Positions 12,600 through 26,100 of a DNA stretch of 64,000 nucleotides are shown here, one piece after another; the first letter of the stretch is position 1; the number at the start of each line of letters is the position of its first letter. Made by a program: the position numbers and the translations under genes. Source of the DNA: Pontederia crassipes. Its lineage: Eukaryota; Streptophyta; Magnoliopsida; Commelinales; Pontederiaceae. The stretch is taken from assembly GCA_030549335.1 (NCBI GenBank), contig JAUKPH010000023.1, forward strand, positions 4,111,501 to 4,175,500, in the 5' to 3' direction. Below the pieces are notes generated by a model. That model ran no database searches. It saw only the letters and a program-made list of their open reading frames with translations, and had not been told where the DNA came from.

Positions 12600-15500
12600 G
12601 TGCAAAGCTATAAGTTATAGATACTTATTACAACCTTTGGGTGCCCTAAGAGGTGATAGAACTTTAGAACTTTTAACTCTATTTCAAATCGAAGTTGAAC
12701 CGTTACAATCAAAGATAACGCTCTTGGGGATTAGAGTCTTAGAGTTGGGTTCAAAGCTATAAGTTATAGATACTTGTTACAACCTTTGGGTGTCCTAAGA
12801 GGTGACAGATCTTTAGAACTTTGACTCTATTTCAAACCGAAGTTGAACCGTTACAATCAAAGATAATGCTCTTGGGGATTAGAGTCTTAGAGTTGGGTTC
12901 AAAGCTATAAGTTATAGATACTTATTACAACCTTTGGGTGTCCTAAGAGGTGATAGATCTTTAGAACTTTAACTCTATTTCAAACCGAAGTTGAACCGTT
13001 ACAATCAAAGATAACGGTCTTGGGGATTAGAGTCTTAGAGTTGGGTTCAAAGCTATAAGTTATAGATACTTATTACAACCTTTGGGTGTCCTAAGAGGTG
13101 ATAGATCTTTAGAACTTTGACTCTATTTCAAACCGAGGTTGAACCGTTACAATCAAAGATAACGCTCTTGGGGATCAGAGTCTTAGAGTGAGGTTCAAAG
13201 CTATAAGTTATAGATACTTATTACAACCTTAGGGTGTCCTAAGAGGTGATAGATCTTTAGAACTTTAACTCTATTTCAATCCGAAGTTGAACCGTTACAA
13301 TCAATGATAAAGCTCTTGGGGCTTAGAGCCTTAGAGTAAGGTTCAAAGCTATAAGTTATAGATACTTATTACAACTTTTGGGTGTCCTAAGAAGTGATAG
13401 ATCTTTAGAACTTTAACTCTATTTCAATCCGAAGTTGAACCGTTACAATCAAAGATAATGCTCTTGGGGATTAGAGTCTTAGAGTTGGGTTCAATGCTAT
13501 AAGTAATAGATACTTATTACAACCTTTGGGTGCCCTAAGAGGTGATAGATCTTTAGAACTTTAACTCTATTTCAATTCGAAGTTGAACCGTTACAATCAA
13601 TGATAAAGCTCTTGGGGATTAGAGTCTTAGAGTAAGGTTCAAAGCTATAACTTATAGATACCTATTACAACCTTTGGGTGTCCTAAGAGGTGATAGATCT
13701 TTAGAACTTTAACTCTATTTCAAACCGAAGTTGAACCGTTACAATCAAAGATAACGGTCTTGGGGATTAGAGTCTTAGAGTTGGGTTCAAAGCTATAAGT
13801 TATAGATACTTATTACAACCTTTGGGTGTCCTAAGAGGTGATAGATCTTTAGAACTTTGACTCTATTTCAAACCGAGGTTGAACCGTTACAATCAAAGAT
13901 AACGCTCTTGGGGATTAGAGTCTTAGAGTGAGGTTCAAAGCTATAAGTTATAGATACTTATTACAACCTTAGGGTGTCCTAAGAGGTGTAGATCTTTAGA
14001 ACTTTAACTCAATTTCAATCCGAAGTTGAACCGTTACAATCAATGATAAAGCTCTTGGGGCTTAGAGCCTTAGAGTATGGTTCAAAGCTATAAGTTATAG
14101 ATACTTATTACAACTTTTGGGTGTCCTAAGAAGTGATAGATCTTTAGAACTTTAACTCTATTTCAATCCGAAGTTGAACCGTTACAATCAAAGATAACGC
14201 TCTTGGGGATTAGAGTCTTAGAGTTGGGTTCAAAGCTATAAGTTATAGATACTTGTTACAACCTTTGGGTGTCCTAAGAGGTGACAGATCTTTAGAACTT
14301 TGACTCTATTTCAAACCGAAGTTGAACCGTTACAATCAAAGATAATGCTCTTGGGGATTAGAGTCTTAGAGTTGGGTTCAAAGCTATAAGTTATAGATAC
14401 TTATTACAACCTTTGGGTGTCCTAAGAGGTGATAGATATTTAGAATTTTAACTCTATTTGAATCCGAAGTTGAACCGTTACAATCAATGATAAAGCTCTT
14501 GGGGATTAGAGTCTTAGAGTAAGGTTCAAAGCTATAACTTATAGATACCTATTACAACCTTTGGGTGTCCTAAGAGGTGATAGATCTTTAGAACTTTAAC
14601 TCTATTTCAAACCGAAGTTGAACCGTTACAATCAAAGATAACGGTCTTGGGGATTAGAGTCTTAGAGTTGGGTTCAAAGCTATAAGTTATAGATACTTAT
14701 TACAACCTTTGGGTGTCCTAAGAGGTGATAGATCTTTAGAACTTTGACTCTATTTCAAACCGAGGTTGAACCGTTACAATCAAAGATAACGCTCTTGGGG
14801 ATCAGAGTCTTAGAGTGAGGTTCAAAGCTATAAGTTATAGATACTTATTACAACCTTAGGGTGTCCTAAGAGGTGATAGATCTTTAGAACTTTAACTCTA
14901 TTTCAATCCGAAGTTGAACCGTTACAATCAATGATAAAGCTCTTGGGGCTTAGAGCCTTAGAGTAAGGTTCAAAGCTATAAGTTATAGATACTTATTACA
15001 ACTTTTGGGTGTCCTAAGAAGTGATAGATCTTTAGAACTTTAACTCTATTTCAATCCGAAGTTGAACCGTTACAATCAAAGATAATGCTCTTGGGGATTA
15101 GAGTCTTAGAGTTGGGTTCAATGCTATAAGTAATAGATACTTATTACAACCTTTGGGTGCCCTAAGAGGTGATAGATCTTTAGAATTTTAACTCTATTTC
15201 AATTCGAAGTTGAACCGTTACAATCAATGATAAAGCTCTTGGGGATTAGAGTCTTAGAGTAAGGTTCAAAGCTATAAGTTATAGATACTTATTACAACCT
15301 TTGGGTGTCCTAAGAGGTGATAGATCTTTAGAACTTTAACTCTATTTCAATCCGAAGTTGAACCGTTACAATCAAAGATAACGCTCTTGGGAATTAGAGT
15401 CTTAGAGTTGGGTTCAAAGCTATAACTTATAGATACTTATTACAACCTTTGGGTGTCCTAAGAGGTGATAGATCTTTAGAACTTTAACTCTATTTCAATC

Positions 15501-15640
15501 CAAAGTTGAACCGTTACAATCAATGATAAAGCTCTTGAGGATTAGAGTCTTAGAGTAAGGTTCAAAGCTATAACTTATAAATACCTATTACAACCTTTGG
15601 GTGTCTTAAGAGGTGATAGATCTTTATAACTTTAACTCTA
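12600..15640 (+). repeat. Start of the homogenised middle section
   Basis: From here to about 38 kb the array carries marker variants that are rare elsewhere: AACGGTCTTGG, the pair GATACTTGTTAC and GGTGACAG, CTATTTGAATCC, and GGGGCTTAGAGCC. AACGGTC occurs at 13,013, 13,753 and 14,640, giving local periods of 740 bp (5 monomers) and 887 bp (about 6 monomers). The part from 14,695 begins the 3,255-bp repeat. Confidence 0.8.
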
Positions 15641-18600
15641 TTTCAAACCGAAGCTGAACCGTTACAATCAAAGATAACGCTCTTGGGGATTAGAGTCTTA
15701 GAGTAAGGTTCAAAGCTATAACTTATAGATACTTATTACAACCTTTGGGTGCCCTAAGAGGTGATAGATCTTTAGAACTTTAACTCTATTTCAAATCGAA
15801 GTTGAACCGTTACAATTAAAGATAACGCTCTTGGGGATTAGAGTCTTAGAGTTGGGTTCAAAGCTATAAGTTATAGAAACTTATTACAACCTTTGGGTGT
15901 CCTAAGAGGTGATAGATCTTTAGAACTTTAACTCTATTTCAATCCGAAGTTGAACCGTTACAATCAATGATAAAGCTCTTGGGGATTAGAGTCTTAGAGT
16001 AAGGTTCAAAGCTATAAGTTATAGATACTTATTAAAACTTTTGGGTGTCCTAAGAGGTGATAGATCTTTAGAACTTTAACTCTATTTCAAACCGAAGTTG
16101 AACCGTTACAATCAAAGATAACGCTCTTGGGGATTAGAGTCTTAGAGTTGGGTTCAAAGCTATAAGTTATAGATACTTATTACAACCTTTGGGTACCCTA
16201 AGAGGAGATAGACCTTTAGAACTTTAACTCTATTTCAAACCAAAGTTGAACCATTAAAATCAAAGTTAACGCTCTTGGGGATTAGAGTCTTAGAGTAAGG
16301 TGCAAAGCTATAAGTTATAGATACTTATTACAACCTTTGGGTGCCCTAAGAGGTGATAGAACTTTAGAACTTTAACTCTATTTCAAATCGAAGTTGAACC
16401 GTTACAATCAAAGATAACGCTCTTGGGGATTAGAGTCTTAGACTTGGGTTCAAAGCTATAAGTTATAGATACTTGTTACAACCTTTGGGTGTCCTAAGAG
16501 GTGACAGATCTTTAGAACTTTGACTCTATTTCAAACCGAAGTTGAACCGTTACAATCAAAGATAATGCTCTTGGGGATTAGAGTCTTAGAGTTGGGTTCA
16601 AAGCTATAAGTTATAGATACTTATTACAACCTTTGGGTGTCCTAAGAGGTGATAGATCTTTAGAATTTTAACTCTATTTGAATCCGAAGTTGAACCGTTA
16701 CAATCAATGATAAAGCTCTTGGGGATTAGAGTCTTAGAGTAAGGTTGAAAGCTATAACTTATAGATACCTATTACAACCTTTGGGTGTCCTAAGAGGTGA
16801 TAGATCTTTAGAACTTTAACTCTATTTCAAACCGAAGTTGAACCGTTACAATCAAAGATAACGGTCTTGGGGATTAGAGTCTTAGAGTTGGGTTCAAAGC
16901 TATAAGTTATAGATACTTATTACAACCTTTGGGTGTCCTAAGAGGTGATAGATCTTTAGAACTTTGACTCTATTTCAAACCGAGGTTGAACCGTTACAAT
17001 CAAAGATAACGCTCTTGGGGATTAGAGTCTTAGAGTGAGGTTCAAAGCTATAAGTTATAGATACTTATTACAACCATAGGGTGTCCTAAGAGGTGTAGAT
17101 CTTTAGAACTTTAACTCTATTTCAATCTGAAGTTGAACCGTTACAATCAATGATAAAGCTCTTGGGGCTTAGAGCCTTAGAGTAAGGTTCAAAGCTATAA
17201 GTTATAGATACTTATTACAACTTTTGGGTGTCCTAAGAAGTGATAGATCTTTAGAACTCTAACTCTATTTCAATCCGAAGTTGAACCGTTACAATCAAAG
17301 ATAACGCTCTTGGGGATTAGAGTCTTAGAGTTGGGTTCAAAGCTATAAGTTATAGATACTTGTTACAACCTTTGGGTGTCCTAAGAGGTGACAGATCTTT
17401 AGAACTTTGACTCTATTTCAAACCGAAGTTGAACCGTTACAATCAAAGATAATGCTCTTGGGGATTAGAGTCTTAGAGTTGGGTTCAAAGCTATAAGTTA
17501 TAGATACTTATTACAACCTTTGGGTGTCCTAAGAGGTGATAGATCTTAAGAATTTTAAATCTATTTGAATCCGAAGTTGAACCGTTACAATCAATGATAA
17601 AGCTCTTGGGGATTAGAGTCTTAGAGTAAGGTTCAAAGCTATAACTTATAGATACCTATTACAACCTTTGGGTGTCCTAAGAGGTGATAGATCTTTAGAA
17701 CTTTAACTCTATTTCAAACCGAAGTTGAACCGTTACAATCAAAGATAACGCTCTTGGGGATTAGAGTCTTAGAGTTGGGTTCAAAGCTATAAGTTATAGA
17801 TACTTGTTACAACCTTTGGGTGTCCTAAGAGGTGACAGATCTTTAGAACTTTGACTCTATTTCAAACCGAAGTTGAACCGTTACAATCAAAGATAATGCT
17901 CTTGGGGATTAGAGTCTTAGAGTTGGGTTCAAAGCTATAAGTTATAGACACTTATTACAACCTTTGGGTGTCCTAAGAGGTGATAGATCTTTAGAACTTT
18001 GACTCTATTTCAAACCGAGGTTGAACCGTTACAATCAAAGATAACGCTCTTGGGGATCAGAGTCTTAGAGTGAGGTTCAAAGCTATAAGTTATAGATACT
18101 TATTACAACCTTAGGGTGTCCTAAGAGGTGATAGATCTTTAGAACTTTAACTCTATTTCAATCCGAAGTTGAACCGTTACAATCAATGATAAAGCTCTTG
18201 GGGCTTAGAGCCTTAGAGTAAGGTTCAAAGCTATAAGTTATAGATACTTATTACAACTTTTGGGTGTCCTAAGAAGTGATAGATCTTTAGAACTTTAACT
18301 CTATTTCAATCCGAAGTTGAACCGTTACAATCAAAGATAATGCTCTTGGGGATTAGAGTCTTAGAGTTGGGTTCAAAGCTATAAGTTATAGATACTTATT
18401 ACAACCTTTGGGTGCCCTAAGAGGTGATAGATCTTTAGAATTTTAACTCTATTTCAATTCGAAGTTGAACCGTTACAATCAATGATAAAGCTCTTGGGGA
18501 TTAGAGTCTTAGAGTAAGGTTCAAAGCTATAAGTTATAGATACTTATTACAACCTTTGGGTGTCCTAAGAGGTGATAGATCTTTAGAACTTTAACTCTAT

Positions 18601-20110
18601 TTCAATCCGAAGTTGAACCGTTACAATCAAAGATAACGCTCTTGGGAATTAGAGTCTTAGAGTTGGGTTCAAAGCTATAACTTATAGATACTTATTACAA
18701 CCTTTGGGTGTCCTAAGAGGTGATAGATCTTTAGAACTTTAACTCTATTTCAATCCAAAGTTGAACCGTTACAATCAATGATAAAGCTCTTGGGGATTAG
18801 AGTCTTAGAGTAAGGTTCAAAGCTATAACTTATAAATACCTATTACAACCTTTGGGTGTCTTAAGAGGTGATAGATCTTTATAACTTTAACTCTATTTCA
18901 AACCGAAGCTGAACCGTTACAATCAAAGATAACGCTCTTGGGGATTAGAGTCTTAGAGTAAGGTTCAAAGCTATAACTTATAGATACTTATTACAACCTT
19001 TGGGTGCCCTAAGAGGTGATAGATCTTTAGAACTTTAACTCTATTTCAAATCGAAGTTGAACCGTTACAATCAAAGATAACGCTCTTGGGGATTAGAGTC
19101 TTAGAGTTGGGTTCAAAGCTATAAGTTATAGATACTTATTACAACCTTTGGGTGTCCTAAGAGGTGATAGATCTTTAGAACTTTAACTCTATTTCAATCC
19201 GAAGTTGAACCGTTACAATCAATGATAAAGCTCTTGGGGATTAGAGTCTTAGAGTAAGGTTCAAAGCTATAAGTTATAGATACTTATTACAACTTTTGGG
19301 TGTCCTAAGAGGTGATAGATCTTTAGAACTTTAACTCTATTTCAAACCGAAGTTGAACCGTTACAATCAAAGATAACGCTCTTGGGGATTAGAGTCTTAG
19401 AGTTGGGTTCAAGGCTATAAGTTATAGATACTTATTACAACCTTTGGGTACCCTAAGAGGAGATAGACCTTTAGAACTTTAACTCTATTTCAAACCAAAG
19501 TTGAACCATTAAAATCAAAGTTAACGCTCTTGGGGATTAGAGTCTTAGAGTAAGGTGCAAAGCTATAAGTTATAGATACTTATTACAACCTTTGGGTGCC
19601 CTAAGAGGTGATAGAACTTTAGAACTTTAACTCTATTTCAAATCCAAGTTGAACCGTTACAATCAAAGATAACGCTCTTGGGGATTAGAGTCTTAGAGTT
19701 GGGTTCAAAGCTATAAGTTATAGATACTTGTTACAACCTTTGGGTGTCCTAAGAGGTGACAGATGTTTAGAACTTTGACTCTATTTCAAACCGAAGTTGA
19801 ACCGTTACAATCAAAGATAATGCTCTTGGGGATTAGAGTCTTAGAGTTGGGTTCAAAGCTATAAGTTATAGATACTTATTACAACCTTTGGGTGTCCTAA
19901 GAGGTGATAGATCTTTAGAATTTTAACTCTATTTGAATCCGTAGTTGAACCGTTACAATCAATGATAAAGCTCTTGGGGATTAGAGTCTTAGAGTAAGGT
20001 TGAAAGCTATAACTTATAGATACCTATTACAACCTTTGGGTGTCCTAAGAGGTGATAGATCTTTAGAACTTTAACTCTATTTCAAACCGAAGTTGAACCG
20101 TTACAATCAA
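14695..20110 (+). repeat. 3,255-bp (22-monomer) repeat, partial
   Basis: Bases from about 14,695 to 16,855 match 17,950-20,110 at a shift of 3,255. The markers are GGGATCAGAG, GGGAATTAGAG (gaattag at 15,391 and 18,646) and CCATTAAAATC (16,251 and 19,506). Differences seen include two changes near 15,121-15,132, a GAGG/GGGG change near 15,538, CAATTAAAG versus CAATCAAAG at 15,815, and GACTTGGG versus GAGTTGGG near 16,443. The 1.1 kb between the two matched parts (16,855-17,950) is not part of the match. The unit lies partly inside the first 6,363-bp copy, so it predates that event. Confidence 0.8.
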
Positions 20111-23100
20111 AGATAACGCTCTTGGGGATTAGAGTCTTAGAGTAAGGTTCAAAGCTATAAGTTATAGATACTTATTACAACCTTTGGGTGCCCTAAGAGG
20201 TGATAGAACTTTAGAACTTTAACTCTATTTCAAATCGAAGTTGAACCGTTACAATCAAAGATAACGCTCTTGGGGATTAGAGTCTTAGAGTTGGGTTCAA
20301 AGCTATAAGTTATAGATACTTGTTACAACCTTTGGGTGTCCTAAGAGGTGACAGATCTTTAGAACTTTGACTCTATTTCAAACCCAAGTTGAACGGTTAC
20401 AATCAAAGATAATGCTCTTGGGGATTAGAGTCTTAGAGTTGGGTTCAAAGCTATAAGTTATAGATACTTATTACAACCTTTGGGTGTCCTAAGAGGTGAT
20501 AGATCTTTAGAATTTTAACTCTATTTGAATCCGAAGTTGAACCGTTACAATCAATGATAAAGCTCTTGGGGATTAGAGTCTTAGAGTAAGGTTGAAAGCT
20601 ATAACTTATAGATACCTATTACAACCTTTGGGTGTCCTAAGAGGTGATAGATCTTTAGAACTTTAACTCTATTTCAAACCGAAGTTGAACCGTTACAATC
20701 AAAGATAACGGTCTTGGGGATTAGAGTCTTAGAGTTGGGTTCAAAGCTATAAGTTATAGATACTTATTACAACCTTTGGGTGTCCTAAGAGGTGATAGAT
20801 CTTTAGAACTTTGACTTTATTTCAATCCGAAGTTGAACCGTTACAATCAATGATAAAGCTCTTGGGGCTTAGAGCCTTAGAGTAAGGTTCAAAGCTATAA
20901 GTTATAGATACTTATTACAACTTTTGGGTGTCCTAAGAAGTGATAGATCTTTAGAACTTTAATTCTATTTCAATCCGAAGTTGAACCGTTACAATCAAAG
21001 ATAATGCTCTTGGGGATTAGAGTCTTAGAGTTGGGTTCAAAGCTATAAGTTATAGATACTTGTTACAACCTTTGGGTGTCCTAAGAGGTGACAGATCTTT
21101 AGAACTTTGACTCTATTTCAAACCGAAGTTGAACCGTTACAATCAAAGATAATGCTCTTGGGGATTAGAGTCTTAGAGTTGGGTTCAAAGCTATAAGTTA
21201 TAGATACTTGTTACAACCTTTGGGTGTCCTAAGAGGTGCTAGATCTTTTGAACTTTAACACTATTTCAATCCAAAGTTGAACCGTTACAATCAATGATAA
21301 AGCTCTTGGGGATTAGAGTCTTAGAGTAAGGTTCAAAGCTATAACTTATAGATACCTATTACAACCTTTGGGTGTCCTAAGAGGTGATAGATCTTTAGAA
21401 CTTTAACTCTATTTCAAACCAAAGCTGAACCGTTACAATCAAAGATAACGCTCTTGGGGATTAGAGTCTTAGAGTAAGGTTCAAAGCTATAACTTATAGA
21501 TACTTATTACAACCTTTGGGTGCCCTAAGAGGTGATAGATCTTTAGAACTTTAACTCTATTTCAAATCGAAGTTGAACCGTTACAATCAAAGATAACGCT
21601 CTTGGGGATTAGAGTCTTAGAGTTGGGTTCAAAGCTATAAGTTATAGATACTTGTTACAACCTTTGGGTGTCCTAAGAGGTGATAGATCTTTAGAACTTT
21701 GACTCTATTTGAAACCGAAGTTGAACCGTTACAATCAAAGATAATGCTCTTGGGGATTAGAGTCTAAGAGTTGGGTTCAAAGCTATAAGTTATAGATACA
21801 TATTACAACCTTTGGGTGTCCTAAGAGGTGCTAGATCTTTTGAACTTTAACACTATTTCAATCCAAAGTTGAACCGTTACAATCAATGATAAAGCTCTTG
21901 GGGATTAGAGTCTTAGAGTAAGGTTCAAAGCTATAACTTATAGATACCTATTACAACCTTTGGGTGTCCTAAGAGGTGATAGATCTTTAGAACTTTAACT
22001 CTATTTCAAACCGAAGCTGAACCGTTACAATCAAAGATAACGCTCTTGGGGATTAGAGTCTTAGAGTAAGGTTCAAAGCTATAACTTATAGATACTTATT
22101 ACAACCTTTGGGTGCCCTAAGAGGTGATAGATCTTTAGAACTTTAACTCTATTTCAAATCGAAGTTGAACCGTTACAATTAAAGATAACGCTCTTGGGGA
22201 TTAGAGTCTTAGAGTTGGGTTCAAAGCTATAAGTTATAGAAACTTATTACAACCTTTGGGTGTCCTAAGAGGTGATAGATCTTTAGAACTTTAACTCTAT
22301 TTCAATCCGAAGTTGAACCGTTACAATCAATGATAAAGCTCTTGGGGATTAGAGTCTTAGAGTAAGGTTCAAAGCTATAAGTTATAGATACTTATTAAAA
22401 CTTTTGGGTGTCCTAAGAGGTGATAGATCTTTAGAACTTTAACTCTATTTCAAACCGAAGTTGAACCGTTACAATCAAAGATAACGCTCTTGGGGATTAG
22501 AGTCTTAGAGTTGGGTTCAAAGCTATAAGTTATAGATACTTATTACAACCTTTGGGTACCCTAAGAGGAGATAGACCTTTAGAACTTTAACTCTATTTCA
22601 AACCAAAGTTGAACCATTAAAATCAAAGTTAACGCTCTTGGGGATTAGAGTCTTAGAGTAAGGTGCAAAGCTATAAGTTATAGATACTTATTACAACCTT
22701 TGGGTGCCCTAAGAGGTGATAGAACTTTAGAACTTTAACTCTATTTCAAATCGAAGTTGAACCGTTACAATCAAAGATAACGCTCTTGGGGATTAGAGTC
22801 TTAGACTTGGGTTCAAAGCTATAAGTTATAGATACTTGTTACAACCTTTGGGTGTCCTAAGAGGTGACAGATCTTTAGAACTTTGACTCTATTTCAAACC
22901 GAAGTTGAACCGTTACAATCAAAGATAATGCTCTTGGGGATTAGAGTCTTAGAGTTGGGTTCAAAGCTATAAGTTATAGATACTTATTACAACCTTTGGG
23001 TGTCCTAAGAGGTGATAGATCTTTAGAATTTTAACTCTATTTGAATCCGAAGTTGAACCGTTACAATCAATGATAAAGCTCTTGGGGATTAGAGTCTTAG

Positions 23101-26100
23101 AGTAAGGTTGAAAGCTATAACTTATAGATACCTATTACAACCTTTGGGTGTCCTAAGAGGTGATAGATCTTTAGAACTTTAACTCTATTTCAAACCGAAG
23201 TTGAACCGTTACAATCAAAGATAACGGTCTTGGGGATTAGAGTCTTAGAGTTGGGTTCAAAGCTATAAGTTATAGATACTTATTACAACCTTTGGGTGTC
23301 CTAAGAGGTGATAGATCTTTAGAACTTTGACTCTATTTCAAACCGAGGTTGAACCGTTACAATCAAAGATAACGCTCTTGGGGATTAGAGTCTTAGAGTG
23401 AGGTTCAAAGCTATAAGTTATAGATACTTATTACAACCATAGGGTGTCCTAAGAGGTGTAGATCTTTAGAACTTTAACTCTATTTCAATCTGAAGTTGAA
23501 CCGTTACAATCAATGATAAAGCTCTTGGGGCTTAGAGCCTTAGAGTAAGGTTCAAAGCTATAAGTTATAGATACTTATTACAACTTTTGGGTGTCCTAAG
23601 AAGTGATAGATCTTTAGAACTCTAACTCTATTTCAATCCGAAGTTGAACCGTTACAATCAAAGATAACGCTCTTGGGGATTAGAGTCTTAGAGTTGGGTT
23701 CAAAGCTATAAGTTATAGATACTTGTTACAACCTTTGGGTGTCCTAAGAGGTGACAGATCTTTAGAACTTTGACTCTATTTCAAACCGAAGTTGAACCGT
23801 TACAATCAAAGATAATGCTCTTGGGGATTAGAGTCTTAGAGTTGGGTTCAAAGCTATAAGTTATAGATACTTATTACAACCTTTGGGTGTCCTAAGAGGT
23901 GATAGATCTTAAGAATTTTAAATCTATTTGAATCCGAAGTTGAACCGTTACAATCAATGATAAAGCTCTTGGGGATTAGAGTCTTAGAGTAAGGTTCAAA
24001 GCTATAACTTATAGATACCTATTACAACCTTTGGGTGTCCTAAGAGGTGATAGATCTTTAGAACTTTAACTCTATTTCAAACCGAAGTTGAACCGTTACA
24101 ATCAAAGATAACGCTCTTGGGGATTAGAGTCTTAGAGTTGGGTTCAAAGCTATAAGTTATAGATACTTGTTACAACCTTTGGGTGTCCTAAGAGGTGACA
24201 GATCTTTAGAACTTTGACTCTATTTCAAACCGAAGTTGAACCGTTACAATCAAAGATAATGCTCTTGGGGATTAGAGTCTTAGAGTTGGGTTCAAAGCTA
24301 TAAGTTATAGACACTTATTACAACCTTTGGGTGTCCTAAGAGGTGATAGATCTTTAGAACTTTGACTCTATTTCAAACCGAGGTTGAACCGTTACAATCA
24401 AAGATAACGCTCTTGGGGATCAGAGTCTTAGAGTGAGGTTCAAAGCTATAAGTTATAGATACTTATTACAACCTTAGGGTGTCCTAAGAGGTGATAGATC
24501 TTTAGAACTTTAACTCTATTTCAATCCGAAGTTGAACCGTTACAATCAATGATAAAGCTCTTGGGGCTTAGAGCCTTAGAGTAAGGTTCAAAGCTATAAG
24601 TTATAGATACTTATTACAACTTTTGGGTGTCCTAAGAAGTGATAGATCTTTAGAACTTTAACTCTATTTCAATCCGAAGTTGAACCGTTACAATCAAAGA
24701 TAATGCTCTTGGGGATTAGAGTCTTAGAGTTGGGTTCAAAGCTATAAGTTATAGATACTTATTACAACCTTTGGGTGCCCTAAGAGGTGATAGATCTTTA
24801 GAATTTTAACTCTATTTCAATTCGAAGTTGAACCGTTACAATCAATGATAAAGCTCTTGGGGATTAGAGTCTTAGAGTAAGGTTCAAAGCTATAAGTTAT
24901 AGATACTTATTACAACCTTTGGGTGTCCTAAGAGGTGATAGATCTTTAGAACTTTAACTCTATTTCAATCCGAAGTTGAACCGTTACAATCAAAGATAAC
25001 GCTCTTGGGAATTAGAGTCTTAGAGTTGGGTTCAAAGCTATAACTTATAGATACTTATTACAACCTTTGGGTGTCCTAAGAGGTGATAGATCTTTAGAAC
25101 TTTAACTCTATTTCAATCCAAAGTTGAACCGTTACAATCAATGATAAAGCTCTTGGGGATTAGAGTCTTAGAGTAAGGTTCAAAGCTATAACTTATAAAT
25201 ACCTATTACAACCTTTGGGTGTCTTAAGAGGTGATAGATCTTTATAACTTTAACTCTATTTCAAACCGAAGCTGAACCGTTACAATCAAAGATAACGCTC
25301 TTGGGGATTAGAGTCTTAGAGTAAGGTTCAAAGCTATAACTTATAGATACTTATTACAACCTTTGGGTGCCCTAAGAGGTGATAGATCTTTAGAACTTTA
25401 ACTCTATTTCAAATCGAAGTTGAACCGTTACAATCAAAGATAACGCTCTTGGGGATTAGAGTCTTAGAGTTGGGTTCAAAGCTATAAGTTATAGATACTT
25501 ATTACAACCTTTGGGTGTCCTAAGAGGTGATAGATCTTTAGAACTTTAACTCTATTTCAATCCGAAGTTGAACCGTTACAATCAATGATAAAGCTCTTGG
25601 GGATTAGAGTCTTAGAGTAAGGTTCAAAGCTATAAGTTATAGATACTTATTACAACTTTTGGGTGTCCTAAGAGGTGATAGATCTTTAGAACGTTAACTC
25701 TATTTCAAACCGAAGTTGAACCGTTACAATCAAAGATAACGCTCTTGGGGATTAGAGTCTTAGAGTTGGGTTCAAGGCTATAAGTTATAGATACTTATTA
25801 CAACCTTTGGGTACCCTAAGAGGAGATAGACCTTTAGAACTTTAACTCTATTTCAAACCAAAGTTGAACCATTAAAATCAAAGTTAACGCTCTTGGGGAT
25901 TAGAGTCTTAGAGTAAGGTGCAAAGCTATAAGTTATAGATACTTATTACAACCTTTGGGTGCCCTAAGAGGTGATAGAACTTTAGAACTTTAACTCTATT
26001 TCAAATCGAAGTTGAACCGTTACAATCAAAGATAACGCTCTTGGGGATTAGAGTCTTAGAGTTGGGTTCAAAGCTATAAGTTATAGATACTTGTTACAAC